A stretch of DNA of 54,426 bases from an uncultured Oscillospiraceae bacterium (GCA_944385435.1 CALWXG010000011.1:1-54426), one strand, 5' to 3'; numbered from the stretch's first letter, positions 31,957 through 40,321 are shown. The notes: generated from the sequence alone by a model not told the origin. Made by a program: numbers and translations.

Positions 31957-34782
31957 ATGAATCTGAGCAGAAAATGGCTGGACGAGTTCGTCCACGTCAC
32001 AGCCAATGACAAAGAGTTCGCCGAGGCCATGACCATGTCCGGCTCCAAGGTGGAGCTGACCCACGACCTGGGCGAGGAGATCTCCAACGTGGTGGTGGGC
32101 AAGGTGCTGTCCATGGAGCGCCATCCCAACTCCGACCACATGTGGATCTGCCAGGTGGATGTGGCCCAGGCTCAGCCGGTGCAGATCGTCACCGGCGCCT
32201 GGAACGTCCATGCGGGGGACCTGGTCCCCGTGGCCCTGCACAAGTCCACCCTCCCCGGGGGAAAAAAGATCGAGCGGGGCAAGCTGCGGGGCGTGGAGTC
32301 CAACGGCATGCTGTGCGGCCTTTACGAGCTGGGGCTGGACGAGCGGGACTTCCCCTACGCCGCCATCACCCCCGCCGCCCTCCTGAACGACTACAAGCCC
32401 CTGGACCCCGCCAAGCCCTCCATCCCCGCAGATATCCAGCCCGGGGACAAGGTGTTCGGCCCGGTGGTGTGCGCCCGGGTGCAGGGTGTGGCGGTAACCG
32501 GCGTCAACCAGTTCGCCGTCACGCTGGACACCGGCAGCGGCCAGGCGCAGCTCACCACCTCCTGCCCCAACCTCCACACCGGCGATCTGGTGGCCTACCA
32601 CACCAAGGAGAACCACATCTGCACCCTGGCCGACCTGCGGGCCCAACAGGCGGAGTTCCCCCACTGCATCCCCGACGGCATCTTCATCCTCCACGAGGAC
32701 TGCCGGCCCGGAGACGACATCAAACCGGTGATCAACGCCGACGACCACGTGGTGGAGTTTGAGATTACCCCCAATCGGCCCGACTGTCTCAGCGTCATCG
32801 GCCTGGCCCGGGAGGTGTCCGCCACCTTCGACGCGCCCCTGGCCCTCCACGAGCCGGTGGTCAAAGGCGGGGCGGAGGGCGTGCTGGCCGACCTGCTGGA
32901 CGTGGAGACCCCGGACGCCGACCTGGTGCCCCGGTACACCGCCCGGATGGTGCGCAACGTGAAGATCGCCCCCTCCCCCAAGTGGATGCGGGAGCGGCTG
33001 CGCTCCATGGGGGTGCGGCCCATCAACAACATCGTGGACATCACCAACTACGTCATGCTGGAGTACGGCCAGCCCATGCACGCCTTTGACTACCGCTATG
33101 TCCAGGGGGGCAAGATCATCGTCCGTCGGGCATCCGAAGGCGAGGAACTGACCACCCTGGACGGCCAGGTGCGCAAGCTGAACCACGACCACCTGGTCAT
33201 CGCCGACGACACCCGGGCGGTGGGCCTGGCGGGCATCATGGGAGGTATGAACTCCGAGATCGTGGCCGACACCGCCGACGTGGTGTTCGAGTCGGCCTGC
33301 TTTGACGGCACCTGCATCCGCAAAGGGGCTCTGGCCCTGGGTATGCGCACCGAGGCGTCCGCCAAGTTCGAGAAGGGGCTGGACCCCATGAACACCCTCC
33401 CCGCCGTCAACCGGGCCTGCGAACTGGTGGAGCTTCTGGGGGCCGGTGAAGTGGTGGATGGCGTCATCGACATCCTGAACCTCGTGCCCCAGCCCACGGT
33501 GCTCCAGCTGGAGCCGGACAAGATCAACGCCCTACTGGGCACCGACGTTCCGGAATCCGACATGGCGGCCATCCTGCGCAAGCTGGGCTTCCAGGTGGAG
33601 GGAGACCAGGTCACCGTCCCCTCCTGGCGGGGGGACGTGCAGCGCATGGCTGACCTGGCGGAGGAGGTAGCCCGGTTCTACGGCTACAACAACATCCCCG
33701 TCACCCTCATGCGGGGCCAGACCACCCAGGGGGGCTATTCCCCTGCTCAGCAGCTGGAGAACCGGCTGGGGGCGCTGTGCCGTGCCTGCGGGTATGACGA
33801 AATCATCACCTACTCCTTCATCTCCCCCACCTACTACGACAAGATTCGCTGGCCAGAGGACTACGCCCTCCGGAAGAGTTTCAGGATTCTCAATCCCCTG
33901 GGGGAGGACACCTCCATCATGCGCACCACCACTCTGCCCTCCATGCTGGAAATTCTGACCCGGAACTGGAACTACCGGAATAAGTCCGCCCGGCTGTACG
34001 AACTGGCCCGGGTGTACCTGCCCAAGTCCGGCTCCGCCTCCCAGAAGCCTGTGGACCCCAAGGATCCCTCCCTGTCCGCCTCTAAGGAGGCGCTGGAGAA
34101 GCTGGGACTTTCCGGCCTCACCGAAGCCTTGGTCGATGGAATCAACAAGCTGACCGAGGATGACGGTCTGGCAGACGAGGCCAAGGTGCTCACCCTGGGG
34201 GCCTATGGGGAGGATATGGACTTCTTTGCCATGAAGGGGGCCATCGAGGCCATTTTGAAGGACATTCGGGCCGTGGACGTCCACTTTGAGGGGCCCTCCG
34301 GCGCGCCGTCCGACGCCTCCTACCACCCCGGCCGCTGCGCCACTGTTTGGAGCGGCAGCGACTGCATCGGCATCTTCGGCCAGATTCACCCCCTGGTGGC
34401 CCGGAACTACGGAGTGGACGGGGAGTTGTACTGCGCCGAACTCAGTTTTGATGAACTGATGCTGGCCAAAGGCCCCGACCCGGAGTACGTCCCCCTGCCC
34501 AAGTTCCCCTCCGTCACCCGGGACATCGCCGTGGTGTGCGACGCCTCTGTCACCGTGGGCGCGCTGGAGAAGGCCATCCGGGACGGCGCCAAGGGGCTCC
34601 TCAAGGAGGTCGCTCTGTTCGACATCTACCAGGGCCCCGGCATCCCCGAGGGCAAGAAATCGGTGGCCTTCAACCTGGTGCTCCGGGCCGACGCCCGCTC
34701 CCTCACCGGCGAGGAGGCGGACGAGGATGTGAAGAGCATCCTGGAAACTCTGGAGAAGGACTGCGGCGCCGTGCTGCGGTAA
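31957..34782 (+). CDS. pheT: Phenylalanyl-tRNA synthetase beta subunit with extra OB-like domain
   Basis: This beta subunit has 941 residues, about 140 more than usual. The EMAP-like tRNA-binding OB fold is at about 40-125. It is followed by roughly 105 extra residues (about 133-240) whose segment QAQLTTSCPNLHTGDLVAY resembles QIVTGAWNVHAGDLVPV of the first fold, so it looks like a second OB copy. The B3/B4 editing domain follows TPNRPDCLS (about 271), then B5 and catalytic-like domains, a 35-40-residue insertion at about 686-730, and the C-terminal FDX-ACB domain. It starts 18 nt after pheS. The last 22 codons recur downstream at 34942-35010. Confidence 0.95.
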   Translation: MNLSRKWLDEFVHVTANDKEFAEAMTMSGSKVELTHDLGEEISNVVVGKVLSMERHPNSDHMWICQVDVAQAQPVQIVTGAWNVHAGDLVPVALHKSTLPGGKKIERGKLRGVESNGMLCGLYELGLDERDFPYAAITPAALLNDYKPLDPAKPSIPADIQPGDKVFGPVVCARVQGVAVTGVNQFAVTLDTGSGQAQLTTSCPNLHTGDLVAYHTKENHICTLADLRAQQAEFPHCIPDGIFILHEDCRPGDDIKPVINADDHVVEFEITPNRPDCLSVIGLAREVSATFDAPLALHEPVVKGGAEGVLADLLDVETPDADLVPRYTARMVRNVKIAPSPKWMRERLRSMGVRPINNIVDITNYVMLEYGQPMHAFDYRYVQGGKIIVRRASEGEELTTLDGQVRKLNHDHLVIADDTRAVGLAGIMGGMNSEIVADTADVVFESACFDGTCIRKGALALGMRTEASAKFEKGLDPMNTLPAVNRACELVELLGAGEVVDGVIDILNLVPQPTVLQLEPDKINALLGTDVPESDMAAILRKLGFQVEGDQVTVPSWRGDVQRMADLAEEVARFYGYNNIPVTLMRGQTTQGGYSPAQQLENRLGALCRACGYDEIITYSFISPTYYDKIRWPEDYALRKSFRILNPLGEDTSIMRTTTLPSMLEILTRNWNYRNKSARLYELARVYLPKSGSASQKPVDPKDPSLSASKEALEKLGLSGLTEALVDGINKLTEDDGLADEAKVLTLGAYGEDMDFFAMKGAIEAILKDIRAVDVHFEGPSGAPSDASYHPGRCATVWSGSDCIGIFGQIHPLVARNYGVDGELYCAELSFDELMLAKGPDPEYVPLPKFPSVTRDIAVVCDASVTVGALEKAIRDGAKGLLKEVALFDIYQGPGIPEGKKSVAFNLVLRADARSLTGEEADEDVKSILETLEKDCGAVLR

Positions 34783-34805
34783 GCAGCCCGTCCGCCTCCT
34801 CGGGG

Positions 34806-34941
34806 GCCCCGCACAGCGGGGCGCGGCGCATCGCCGCGTACAAGCGTTTCGGCCCTGCCGAAACCTTGCCGCAGGGGCAATTCACTTGCCCCGAGGATCA
34901 AAATGCCCTTGGGGTCCCCATGGATGACCTCATCCATGGGG
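34806..34941. repeat. Cassette of five adjacent palindromes after pheT
   Basis: Five inverted repeats occur in 136 nt: 34806-34812/34816-34822, 34822-34828/34832-34838, 34853-34858/34871-34876, 34874-34880/34886-34892 and a perfect 12-bp pair 34916-34927/34930-34941. The cassette lies exactly between the pheT stop and the duplicated pheT tail. The 434-nt gap 34783-35216 also holds that tail and two terminators. None of the palindromes has a T-run. Confidence 0.65.
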
Positions 34942-35010
34942 GAGGCGGATGAGGACGTAAAGAGCATCCTGGAAACTCTGGAGAAGGACTGCGGCGCCGT
35001 GCTGCGGTAA
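34942..35010 (+). pseudogene. Duplicate of the last 69 nt of pheT
   Basis: This segment repeats 34714-34782, including the stop codon, with only three differences (GAC to GAT, GAT to GAC, GTG to GTA), all synonymous. The offset is 228 nt, a multiple of three. It has no start codon of its own. The pheT terminator lies after this copy, suggesting this is the old gene end and the upstream copy is newer. Confidence 0.85.
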
Positions 35011-35072
35011 CTCCCCCGCCCGCCTGCTGGGAGCCCGGTACAGGGCGTCCGGCTCAGTGAGGCTGAACTTCC

Positions 35073-35107
35073 GGACCCGGCGGAAACTCCCGCCGGGTCC
35101 TTTCTCT
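35073..35107 (+). terminator. Terminator of the pheST unit
   Basis: GGACCCGGCGG (35073-35083) pairs with CCGCCGGGTCC (35090-35100), then TTTCTCT. Confidence 0.8.
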
Positions 35108-35142
35108 GCCTGGACTGCTGAACTCTCCTTCCCCGCAGGCAC

Positions 35143-35189
35143 AAAAAACCGCGCCGGCTTGCAGCGATGCAAGCCAGACGCGGTTTTTT
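35143..35189. terminator. Bidirectional terminator
   Basis: AAAAAACCGCG pairs with CGCGGTTTTTT (35179-35189), with an inner stem GGCTTGCA/TGCAAGCC (35156-35175). A-run and T-run on both sides let it stop transcription from both directions; it serves the flavoprotein gene on the minus strand. Confidence 0.88.
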
Positions 35190-35216
35190 CAAACTCTTCT
35201 GCTGTGTTTCCGAAGC

Positions 35217-36164
35217 TCAGATGGCCGGGAACTTCAGGTTCTTGTATTTCGCGTACTTTTCCTTCACCGTATCCATGTTCTGCATGAACTCGATGCGGGT
35301 CTTGATGATCTCGTTCAGGTGCTCCGCCCGGGCGGCATTGACGTTGCGGTCCCGGATCAGCCCGTTCTCCGCCAGCACAAAACGATACTCGCCGTTCTCG
35401 TCCTTCACCAGGTCGCCGCCGGCGCCGCACACCGCGCACTCGAAGGGGAACTGGATGCCGTCCCAGTGGACATCACCCTTATAGATGAGAGAGGAGTGGC
35501 AGCGGGGGCACATGCCCATGTCGGGATCGCCCAGCCAGCCCCGCTCTTCCACGGGGGTCTGGATGGCCTTGACGATGTTCTCGCCCATCTTGTGGGCCCG
35601 CTGGATCTGCTCGTCCCGGAGCAGCACGTTGCCCGGACGGCCGTTGCGGGTGGCCATCATCTGGTCCACCACGCTGATGGACTGGGTGAACATGGTGGCG
35701 CCCATGCCCTCCAGGGCCAGGGTCTGCCAGTCGTGGCAGGAGCCGCCCACGGCGATGAGGCCGCCCACCATATGGGGATCCTCCTTCACCTCGCCGATCT
35801 CCAGCCGGAAGGACAGCTCATAGGCCAGGAAGCGCTGGGCGAACTTCAGATACAGGGAGCTGGGGGTCAGGTCGTAGGTGGGCACGCCCACGATGATGCC
35901 GTTGCAGGTCTGCATCTCGTTGACGATGCGGTCCATATCGTCCTTGTCCTTGAGCACGCAGCCCTTATAGGTGCCCTTGCCCATGGCCACATCGCCCATC
36001 TGCATGGTGCAGGACTCGCAGCCGGTGCAGTGCTCGATGTGATAGTCAAACAGGTTGATGAGTTTGCACTCCGCGCCGGCCTCCTGACAGGCCAGCAGGG
36101 CTTCCTTCACCAGGATCTCGCTGTTGCCATTGTGGCGTCCGGCCACAATACCCAGAACTTTCAT
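35217..36164 (-). CDS. Flavodoxin-family oxidoreductase with C-terminal zinc-ribbon-like domain
   Basis: The 315-residue protein starts with a flavodoxin-like FMN domain (KVLGIVAGRHNGNSEILVKEAL, residues 2-23). A cysteine group (Cys46, Cys49, Cys52) lies where iron-sulfur flavoproteins and many NADPH-dependent FMN reductases carry theirs. A zinc-ribbon or rubredoxin-like C-x2-C ... C-x2-C segment (CPRC and CAVC) lies at about 215-250. It probably reduces a small substrate or quinone with flavin; the substrate is unknown. ATG at 36164 has GGGAGG. It is a single gene with its own promoter. Confidence 0.85.
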   Translation of the reverse strand: MKVLGIVAGRHNGNSEILVKEALLACQEAGAECKLINLFDYHIEHCTGCESCTMQMGDVAMGKGTYKGCVLKDKDDMDRIVNEMQTCNGIIVGVPTYDLTPSSLYLKFAQRFLAYELSFRLEIGEVKEDPHMVGGLIAVGGSCHDWQTLALEGMGATMFTQSISVVDQMMATRNGRPGNVLLRDEQIQRAHKMGENIVKAIQTPVEERGWLGDPDMGMCPRCHSSLIYKGDVHWDGIQFPFECAVCGAGGDLVKDENGEYRFVLAENGLIRDRNVNAARAEHLNEIIKTRIEFMQNMDTVKEKYAKYKNLKFPAI

Positions 36165-36211
36165 ATTGATGTAACCTCCCAGTTTGTGAATTAAATTTCA
36201 AACCTGTAGGA

Positions 36212-36240
36212 ATTATATCATCCGCTCCCGGCAGTTTCAA
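36212..36240 (-). promoter_or_regulatory. Sigma-A promoter for the flavoprotein
   Basis: TTGAAA (36235-36240), 17-nt spacer, TATAAT (36212-36217) on the minus strand. Confidence 0.75.
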
Positions 36241-36334
36241 TTTTTTTATGGCTTTCTGCCATGCAATTGTGTTGTGTTTCTATGCCTTTTTGTTATGCAT
36301 TTTCTTCACAAGCGGCATAGATCATTTCCCGCCG

Positions 36335-37213
36335 TCACACCCCGGTGAGGTCAAAATCCGGGATGAATCCCTCCCCCACGGCGGACAGCTCCTGCACATA
36401 GCCGGGCAGATCCAGATTTTCCAGATACGCCCGGGCGGCGCGCAGCTCGGAGGGGCGCACCGTCCGCGCCAGCTCCGGGCAGGGGGACAGATCCCCCATG
36501 GGGGTGTACTGGGCCATGAGGGAGAAGAGCACGCTTCCCCGGGGGAACTGCTCCGCCACCCAGTCCATCACCAGTTTGGCCTCGTTCACATGGCCGGGGA
36601 GGAGCAGGTGCCGGATGAGCACCCCGCTTTTGAGCAAGCCGTCCTCCAGCCGCACCGGGCCCCGCTGGCGGAACATCTCCAGGATGGCCGCCTGGGCCGC
36701 CCGGGGGTAGTCCTCCCCCCCGGAGTACCGCGCCGCCAGGGCGGGCGTCACATACTTCAGATCGGGCAGGTACACATCCACCTTGCCCTCCAGGGCCCGG
36801 AGGGTGTCCGCCCGCTCGTAGCCCCCGCTGTTCCACACCACCGGCAGGCCGCCGGGAACGGGTTCCGAGAGCACCCGGGCCAGGATGTGGCTGTACTGGG
36901 TGGGGGTGACCAGCTCAATGTTGTGGGCCCCCTGACCGGCCAGGCGCTGAAAGATCTCCCGCAGACCGTCCCCGCTCACCGCCTTGCCGAAGTTGCCGTG
37001 GCTGATGGGGCCGTTCTGGCAGAACACGCACCCCAGGGTGCAGCCGGAGAAGAACACCGTCCCCGCCCCACGGCTGCCGGAGATGCAGGGCTCCTCCCAG
37101 TGGTGCAGGGCGGCCCGGGCGATGCGCAGGCCGTCGGGCAGACGGCACCAGCCCTCCCCGTGGCGGGCGTCCCGCAGGGCGCCGCAGCGGCGGGGGCACA
37201 GATTGCAGATCAT
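36335..37213 (-). CDS. Radical SAM protein (PflA/AmrS-like)
   Basis: The 292-residue protein has the radical SAM cluster motif C-x3-C-x2-C in FSGCTLGCVFCQN (near residue 60) and an N-terminal cysteine group CNLCPRRC that may hold a second site. This is the layout of PflA-like or AmrS-like activating enzymes; the target is unknown. ATG at 37213 overlaps the mutY stop (ATGA), so translation is coupled to mutY. A long alternative frame covering both genes was discarded because it is not homologous to either. Confidence 0.87.
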   Translation of the reverse strand: MICNLCPRRCGALRDARHGEGWCRLPDGLRIARAALHHWEEPCISGSRGAGTVFFSGCTLGCVFCQNGPISHGNFGKAVSGDGLREIFQRLAGQGAHNIELVTPTQYSHILARVLSEPVPGGLPVVWNSGGYERADTLRALEGKVDVYLPDLKYVTPALAARYSGGEDYPRAAQAAILEMFRQRGPVRLEDGLLKSGVLIRHLLLPGHVNEAKLVMDWVAEQFPRGSVLFSLMAQYTPMGDLSPCPELARTVRPSELRAARAYLENLDLPGYVQELSAVGEGFIPDFDLTGV

Positions 37214-38274
37214 TCCTCTTCCCCCTCCCTGCTCTCCCGGCCCAGCCGCGCCTCCACCAGGGGGGCGCAGCACTGAAAGGCGTTGGGGATGGCGTACTGT
37301 CCCCGCAGCTCCGGCAGGCCGGCCCACACCCAGCCCCGGGGCAGCGCCTCCCCCGCCGCCTCCACGGCCCACAGGGTAAGGCGCCACTCCACATGGGTGA
37401 AGATGTGCCTGCCCTGCCCGGCGTATTCCCCGCTCAGGGGTTCGATTCCCCACTCCGGGGGCAGGGGGCCGTCCCCCAGCTCGTTGGGGTACTCCCACAG
37501 CCCCGCCAGCAGACCCTTGTCCGGCCGGCGGCGCAGGGCCACCTTGTCCCCGCAAAAGAGGAGCCACACCGTGCGCTCCTCCACCCGGCGCTCTTTTTTC
37601 CTCCCCTTCACCGGCAGCCGGTCCGCGCTCCCCTCCCGCCGGGCGGTGCAGAACCCTTTGGCCGGGCAGTTCCCGCACAGGGGCGCGCCGTTGGGCAGGC
37701 ACACCGTGGCCCCCAGCTCCATCATGGCCTGGGTGAAGGTCCCCGGGGCCTGGAGGGGGATGACCTGCCCCAGGGCCTGCGTCACCCGCTTTTTCATGGC
37801 GGGGGTGGTGATGTCCCCCTCGTCTCCGGTGAGGCGGGCCACCACCCGCAGCACGTTGCCGTCCACCGCCGGGACGGGCTGGCCGAAGGCGATGGAGCAG
37901 ATGGCCCCGGCGGTGTAGTCCCCCACTCCCTTCAGGGCCCGGACGGCGTGATAGTCCGAGGGGAAGACCCCGCCGTGCTCGTCCAGGATCTGCCGGGCGG
38001 CGGCCTGGAGGTTCCGGGCCCGGTTGTAGTAGCCCAGCCCCTGCCACAGCTTCAGCAGCCGCTCCTCGGGGAGGGCGGCCAGGGTCTGCACGTCGGGCAC
38101 CTCCGCCAGGAAGCGCCGGTAATAGTCCAGCACCGCCGCCACCCGGGTCTGCTGGAGCATGATCTCCGACACCCACACGTGGTAGGGGGTGGGGTCGTCC
38201 CGCCAGGGCAGGCGCCGGGCGTTGTCCCGGTACCACTCCAGCAGGGGAATGGGAAGTTGTTCCAAAGGGTTCAT
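37210..38274 (-). CDS. mutY: A/G-specific adenine glycosylase
   Basis: The 354-residue base-excision repair enzyme removes adenine opposite 8-oxoguanine. It has the HhH-GPD core with VSEIMLQQTRVAAVL and LKGVGDYTAGAICSIAFG, the catalytic Asp in PAVDGNVLRV, the 4Fe-4S cysteines (VC...LCGNCPAKGFC) and a C-terminal NUDIX-like domain. ATG at 38274 follows GCGAGGA. It forms a two-gene operon with the radical SAM gene and has its own promoter. Confidence 0.96.
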   Translation of the reverse strand: MNPLEQLPIPLLEWYRDNARRLPWRDDPTPYHVWVSEIMLQQTRVAAVLDYYRRFLAEVPDVQTLAALPEERLLKLWQGLGYYNRARNLQAAARQILDEHGGVFPSDYHAVRALKGVGDYTAGAICSIAFGQPVPAVDGNVLRVVARLTGDEGDITTPAMKKRVTQALGQVIPLQAPGTFTQAMMELGATVCLPNGAPLCGNCPAKGFCTARREGSADRLPVKGRKKERRVEERTVWLLFCGDKVALRRRPDKGLLAGLWEYPNELGDGPLPPEWGIEPLSGEYAGQGRHIFTHVEWRLTLWAVEAAGEALPRGWVWAGLPELRGQYAIPNAFQCCAPLVEARLGRESREGEEE

Positions 38275-38304
38275 CGTTCGTCCTCGCTGTGTTAAGATGG
38301 ACCC

Positions 38305-38333
38305 ATTATAGCGAACGGAAAAAATTTTTGCAA
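38305..38333 (-). promoter_or_regulatory. Sigma-A promoter for mutY
   Basis: TTGCAA (38328-38333), 17-nt spacer, TATAAT (38305-38310) on the minus strand. Confidence 0.75.
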
Positions 38334-38403
38334 TCCGGTGATGAAAGGAAGGCCCCTCCCCGTCTAATGGGTGAAAGGCCTTTCAGGAAAGGGGGCGCTG
38401 CCC

Positions 38404-38877
38404 TTGAAGGAACAGGAATATGCGCAGCGGGTGCAGGGGCTCAAGCACCGGCTGTACCGCACCGCCCGGCTGTATCTGGCCGGGGAGGCCGCCGCGCTGG
38501 ACGCGGTGGACGAGGCGGTGTACCGGGGCTTCCTGCACCACCGGAAGCTGCGCCGGCCGGAGTACTTCGACACCTGGCTGACCCGCATCCTCATCAACGT
38601 GTGCAACGACGAGCTGCGCCGGCGCAAGCGGGAGCAGGCCGTGGATGAGCTGCCCGAGACGGCGGCGCAGGACTACGACGCCCTGCCCCTGCGGGACGCG
38701 GTGGAGCGGCTGCCTCGGGAGCTGAGGGCGGTGATCGTGCTGCGGTACTTCTCCGGCTACACTTTGGCGGAGACGGCGGAGATCCTGAAAATCCCCGCCG
38801 GGACGGTGTCCAGCCGCCAGCGCCGGGCGCTGGAGCTGCTGCGGCTGGAGCTGACGGACGAGGAAGGAGGAACATGA
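38404..38877 (+). CDS. ECF-type RNA polymerase sigma factor (SigV-like)
   Basis: The 157-residue protein has sigma region 2 (LDAVDEAVYRGFLHHRKLRRPEYFDTWLTRILINV) and region 4 (LPRELRAVIVLRYFSGYTLAETAEILKIPAGTVSSR). TTG at 38404, after AAGGGGG, gives KEQEYAQRVQGLK and fits the family; GTG at 38371 is possible but its ribosome site is poor. The gene overlaps the next one by 4 nt (ATGA). The pair with a DUF4179 protein is a frequent clostridial sigma/anti-sigma layout, so this sigma probably responds to an envelope signal. Its own promoter was not identified. Confidence 0.88.
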   Translation: MKEQEYAQRVQGLKHRLYRTARLYLAGEAAALDAVDEAVYRGFLHHRKLRRPEYFDTWLTRILINVCNDELRRRKREQAVDELPETAAQDYDALPLRDAVERLPRELRAVIVLRYFSGYTLAETAEILKIPAGTVSSRQRRALELLRLELTDEEGGT

Positions 38878-40196
38878 TGGACCGGAAACAAGAATACGAC
38901 GCCCTGCTCCGGGAGCTGGACCAGGCCCCGCCGGAGCTGGAGTATACCGTCACCCGGGCCAGGGCCCGGGCCCGGCGGGGCCGGGCCCGCCGCTGGCTGG
39001 GCATCCCGGCGGGGACGCTGGCGGGGGCCTTCGCCGCCTTCGTGCTGCTGGTAAACACCGTGCCCACCTTTGCCCTGGCCTGCTCCCGCCTGCCGGTGCT
39101 GGGGGATCTGGCGGCGGCGGTGGACTGGTCGGGCAGCCTGAGCCGGGCGGTGGAGCACGAGTACGTCCAGAGCATCGGCCAGAGCCAGACCATAGACGGC
39201 CTCACCGTCACGGTGGAGTACGCCATCGTGGACCGGCGGCGGGTGGAGCTGTTCGTCACCACCCAGTGCGGGGACGAGGCGTACCCCTATGCGGACCTCC
39301 ACGCCAGCGTGGAGGACAAGTCGGCCCACACCGCCGTGCTGACCCACGGCTCCTATGAGGCGCACGGCCAGCTGCGCCAGATCACCATCGACTTCAACGC
39401 CGGCCGGCAGGTGCCCGAGGAGCTGACGGTGGGATTTTACGCCCAGCCCCGCCAGTCCTATGGGGACGACGGCGGGAGCGCGCTGGAGGATATGACGCGG
39501 TTCACCTTTGCCCTGCGCTTCGACCCGGACAGGATCATCAACGGCCGCACCTATGAGGTGGGACAGTGGCTGGAGCTGGACGGGCAGCGCGTCCTGGTGG
39601 ACCGGCTGGAGGTCTACCCCACCCATGCCCGGCTGATGCTCCGGGACGACCCGGACAACGACCTGCGGCTGGTGGCCCTGGACTTCTATCTGGAGGACGG
39701 GGACGGGGTCCGCTATGAGAGCGAGGGGGGCATCGCCGGGTACAGCGACCCGGACACCGGCTTCGCCTTTGACCACCGGGTGGCCAGCCCCTGGTACTCC
39801 GAGGGGGAGGGGCTGACCCTGTACGTCACCGCCGCGGCCTGGCTGGACGAGGACCACAGCCAGGTGACGGTGGACCTGACCCGGGGCGCCGCCCAGGGCC
39901 TGCCCGACGGAGCGGCCTTAGAGGAAGTGCGCCGGAACGGGGACCACACCGAGCTGGTGTTCCTCTGCGCTGACCGGGGGATGGCGCGCCTGGCCCAGCT
40001 GTTCAGCTGGACCTACACCGACCCGGAGGGCGGCGTCCACCACAGCACCTCCGGCGGGAGCGCCTCCGATGACGAGGCCGGGATCACCCGGGAGATGGTC
40101 TATCTGGAGGACTATCCCTACGACACCGTCACCCTCACCCTGAACCGCACCCGGTGGGGCGCGCTGGAGGACCCCATCGCCGTGGAGATCAACTGA
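38874..40196 (+). CDS. DUF4179 anti-sigma-like membrane protein
   Basis: The 440-residue protein has a short cytosolic N-terminus (about 1-45, very Arg-rich around RARARARRGRARR), one membrane segment (about 48-68) and a large outer domain with repeated beta motifs (VDRRRVELFVTTQCGDEAYPYADL and similar). This is the DUF4179 arrangement, usually paired with SigV-like factors. It should bind the sigma factor in the cytosol and a signal outside. The ATG at 38874 overlaps the sigma stop; ATG 38877 is equally good because GGAGG is 6 nt from it. The gene is followed by a strong terminator. Confidence 0.82.
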   Translation: MMDRKQEYDALLRELDQAPPELEYTVTRARARARRGRARRWLGIPAGTLAGAFAAFVLLVNTVPTFALACSRLPVLGDLAAAVDWSGSLSRAVEHEYVQSIGQSQTIDGLTVTVEYAIVDRRRVELFVTTQCGDEAYPYADLHASVEDKSAHTAVLTHGSYEAHGQLRQITIDFNAGRQVPEELTVGFYAQPRQSYGDDGGSALEDMTRFTFALRFDPDRIINGRTYEVGQWLELDGQRVLVDRLEVYPTHARLMLRDDPDNDLRLVALDFYLEDGDGVRYESEGGIAGYSDPDTGFAFDHRVASPWYSEGEGLTLYVTAAAWLDEDHSQVTVDLTRGAAQGLPDGAALEEVRRNGDHTELVFLCADRGMARLAQLFSWTYTDPEGGVHHSTSGGSASDDEAGITREMVYLEDYPYDTVTLTLNRTRWGALEDPIAVEIN

Positions 40197-40211
40197 ATTT
40201 CGCCGCAAACC

Positions 40212-40243
40212 GCCCGCAGGCCGCCGGCCTGCGGGCCTTTTTT
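40212..40243 (+). terminator. Terminator after the DUF4179 gene
   Basis: GCCCGCAGGCC (40212-40222) pairs with GGCCTGCGGGC (40226-40236), then CTTTTTT. Confidence 0.88.
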
Positions 40244-40286
40244 CGCCCTCCGCCGCCATTCGGCAGATTTTTCCATGTGACAGGAT

Positions 40287-40292
40287 TATAAT
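40287..40292 (+). promoter_or_regulatory. Possible -10 of spoIIA operon
   Basis: TATAAT lies 30 nt before the spoIIAA start. No -35 is clear at 17 nt, and a sigma-H box was not convincing. In Bacillus this operon uses sigma-H. Confidence 0.3.
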
Positions 40293-40321
40293 TCGGTCAA
40301 ACCAACTCAGGAGGACAAGCC

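Noticed and set aside
30925-33192. 755-residue minus-strand open frame opposite pheS-pheT
   Set aside because: Antisense artefact; pheS and pheT motifs are complete on the plus strand.
37437-37450. GGTTCGATTCCCC, which resembles a tRNA T-arm
   Set aside because: It lies inside mutY coding sequence and no acceptor, D or anticodon arms surround it.
36335-38236. One open frame running through both the radical SAM and mutY genes
   Set aside because: Its upstream two-thirds is an out-of-frame translation of mutY; the genes are two, joined by an ATGA overlap.
40261-40321. Sigma-H promoter ahead of spoIIAA
   Set aside because: Expected from Bacillus, but no AGGAAT/GAAT pair with correct spacing is present; only a TATAAT is visible.
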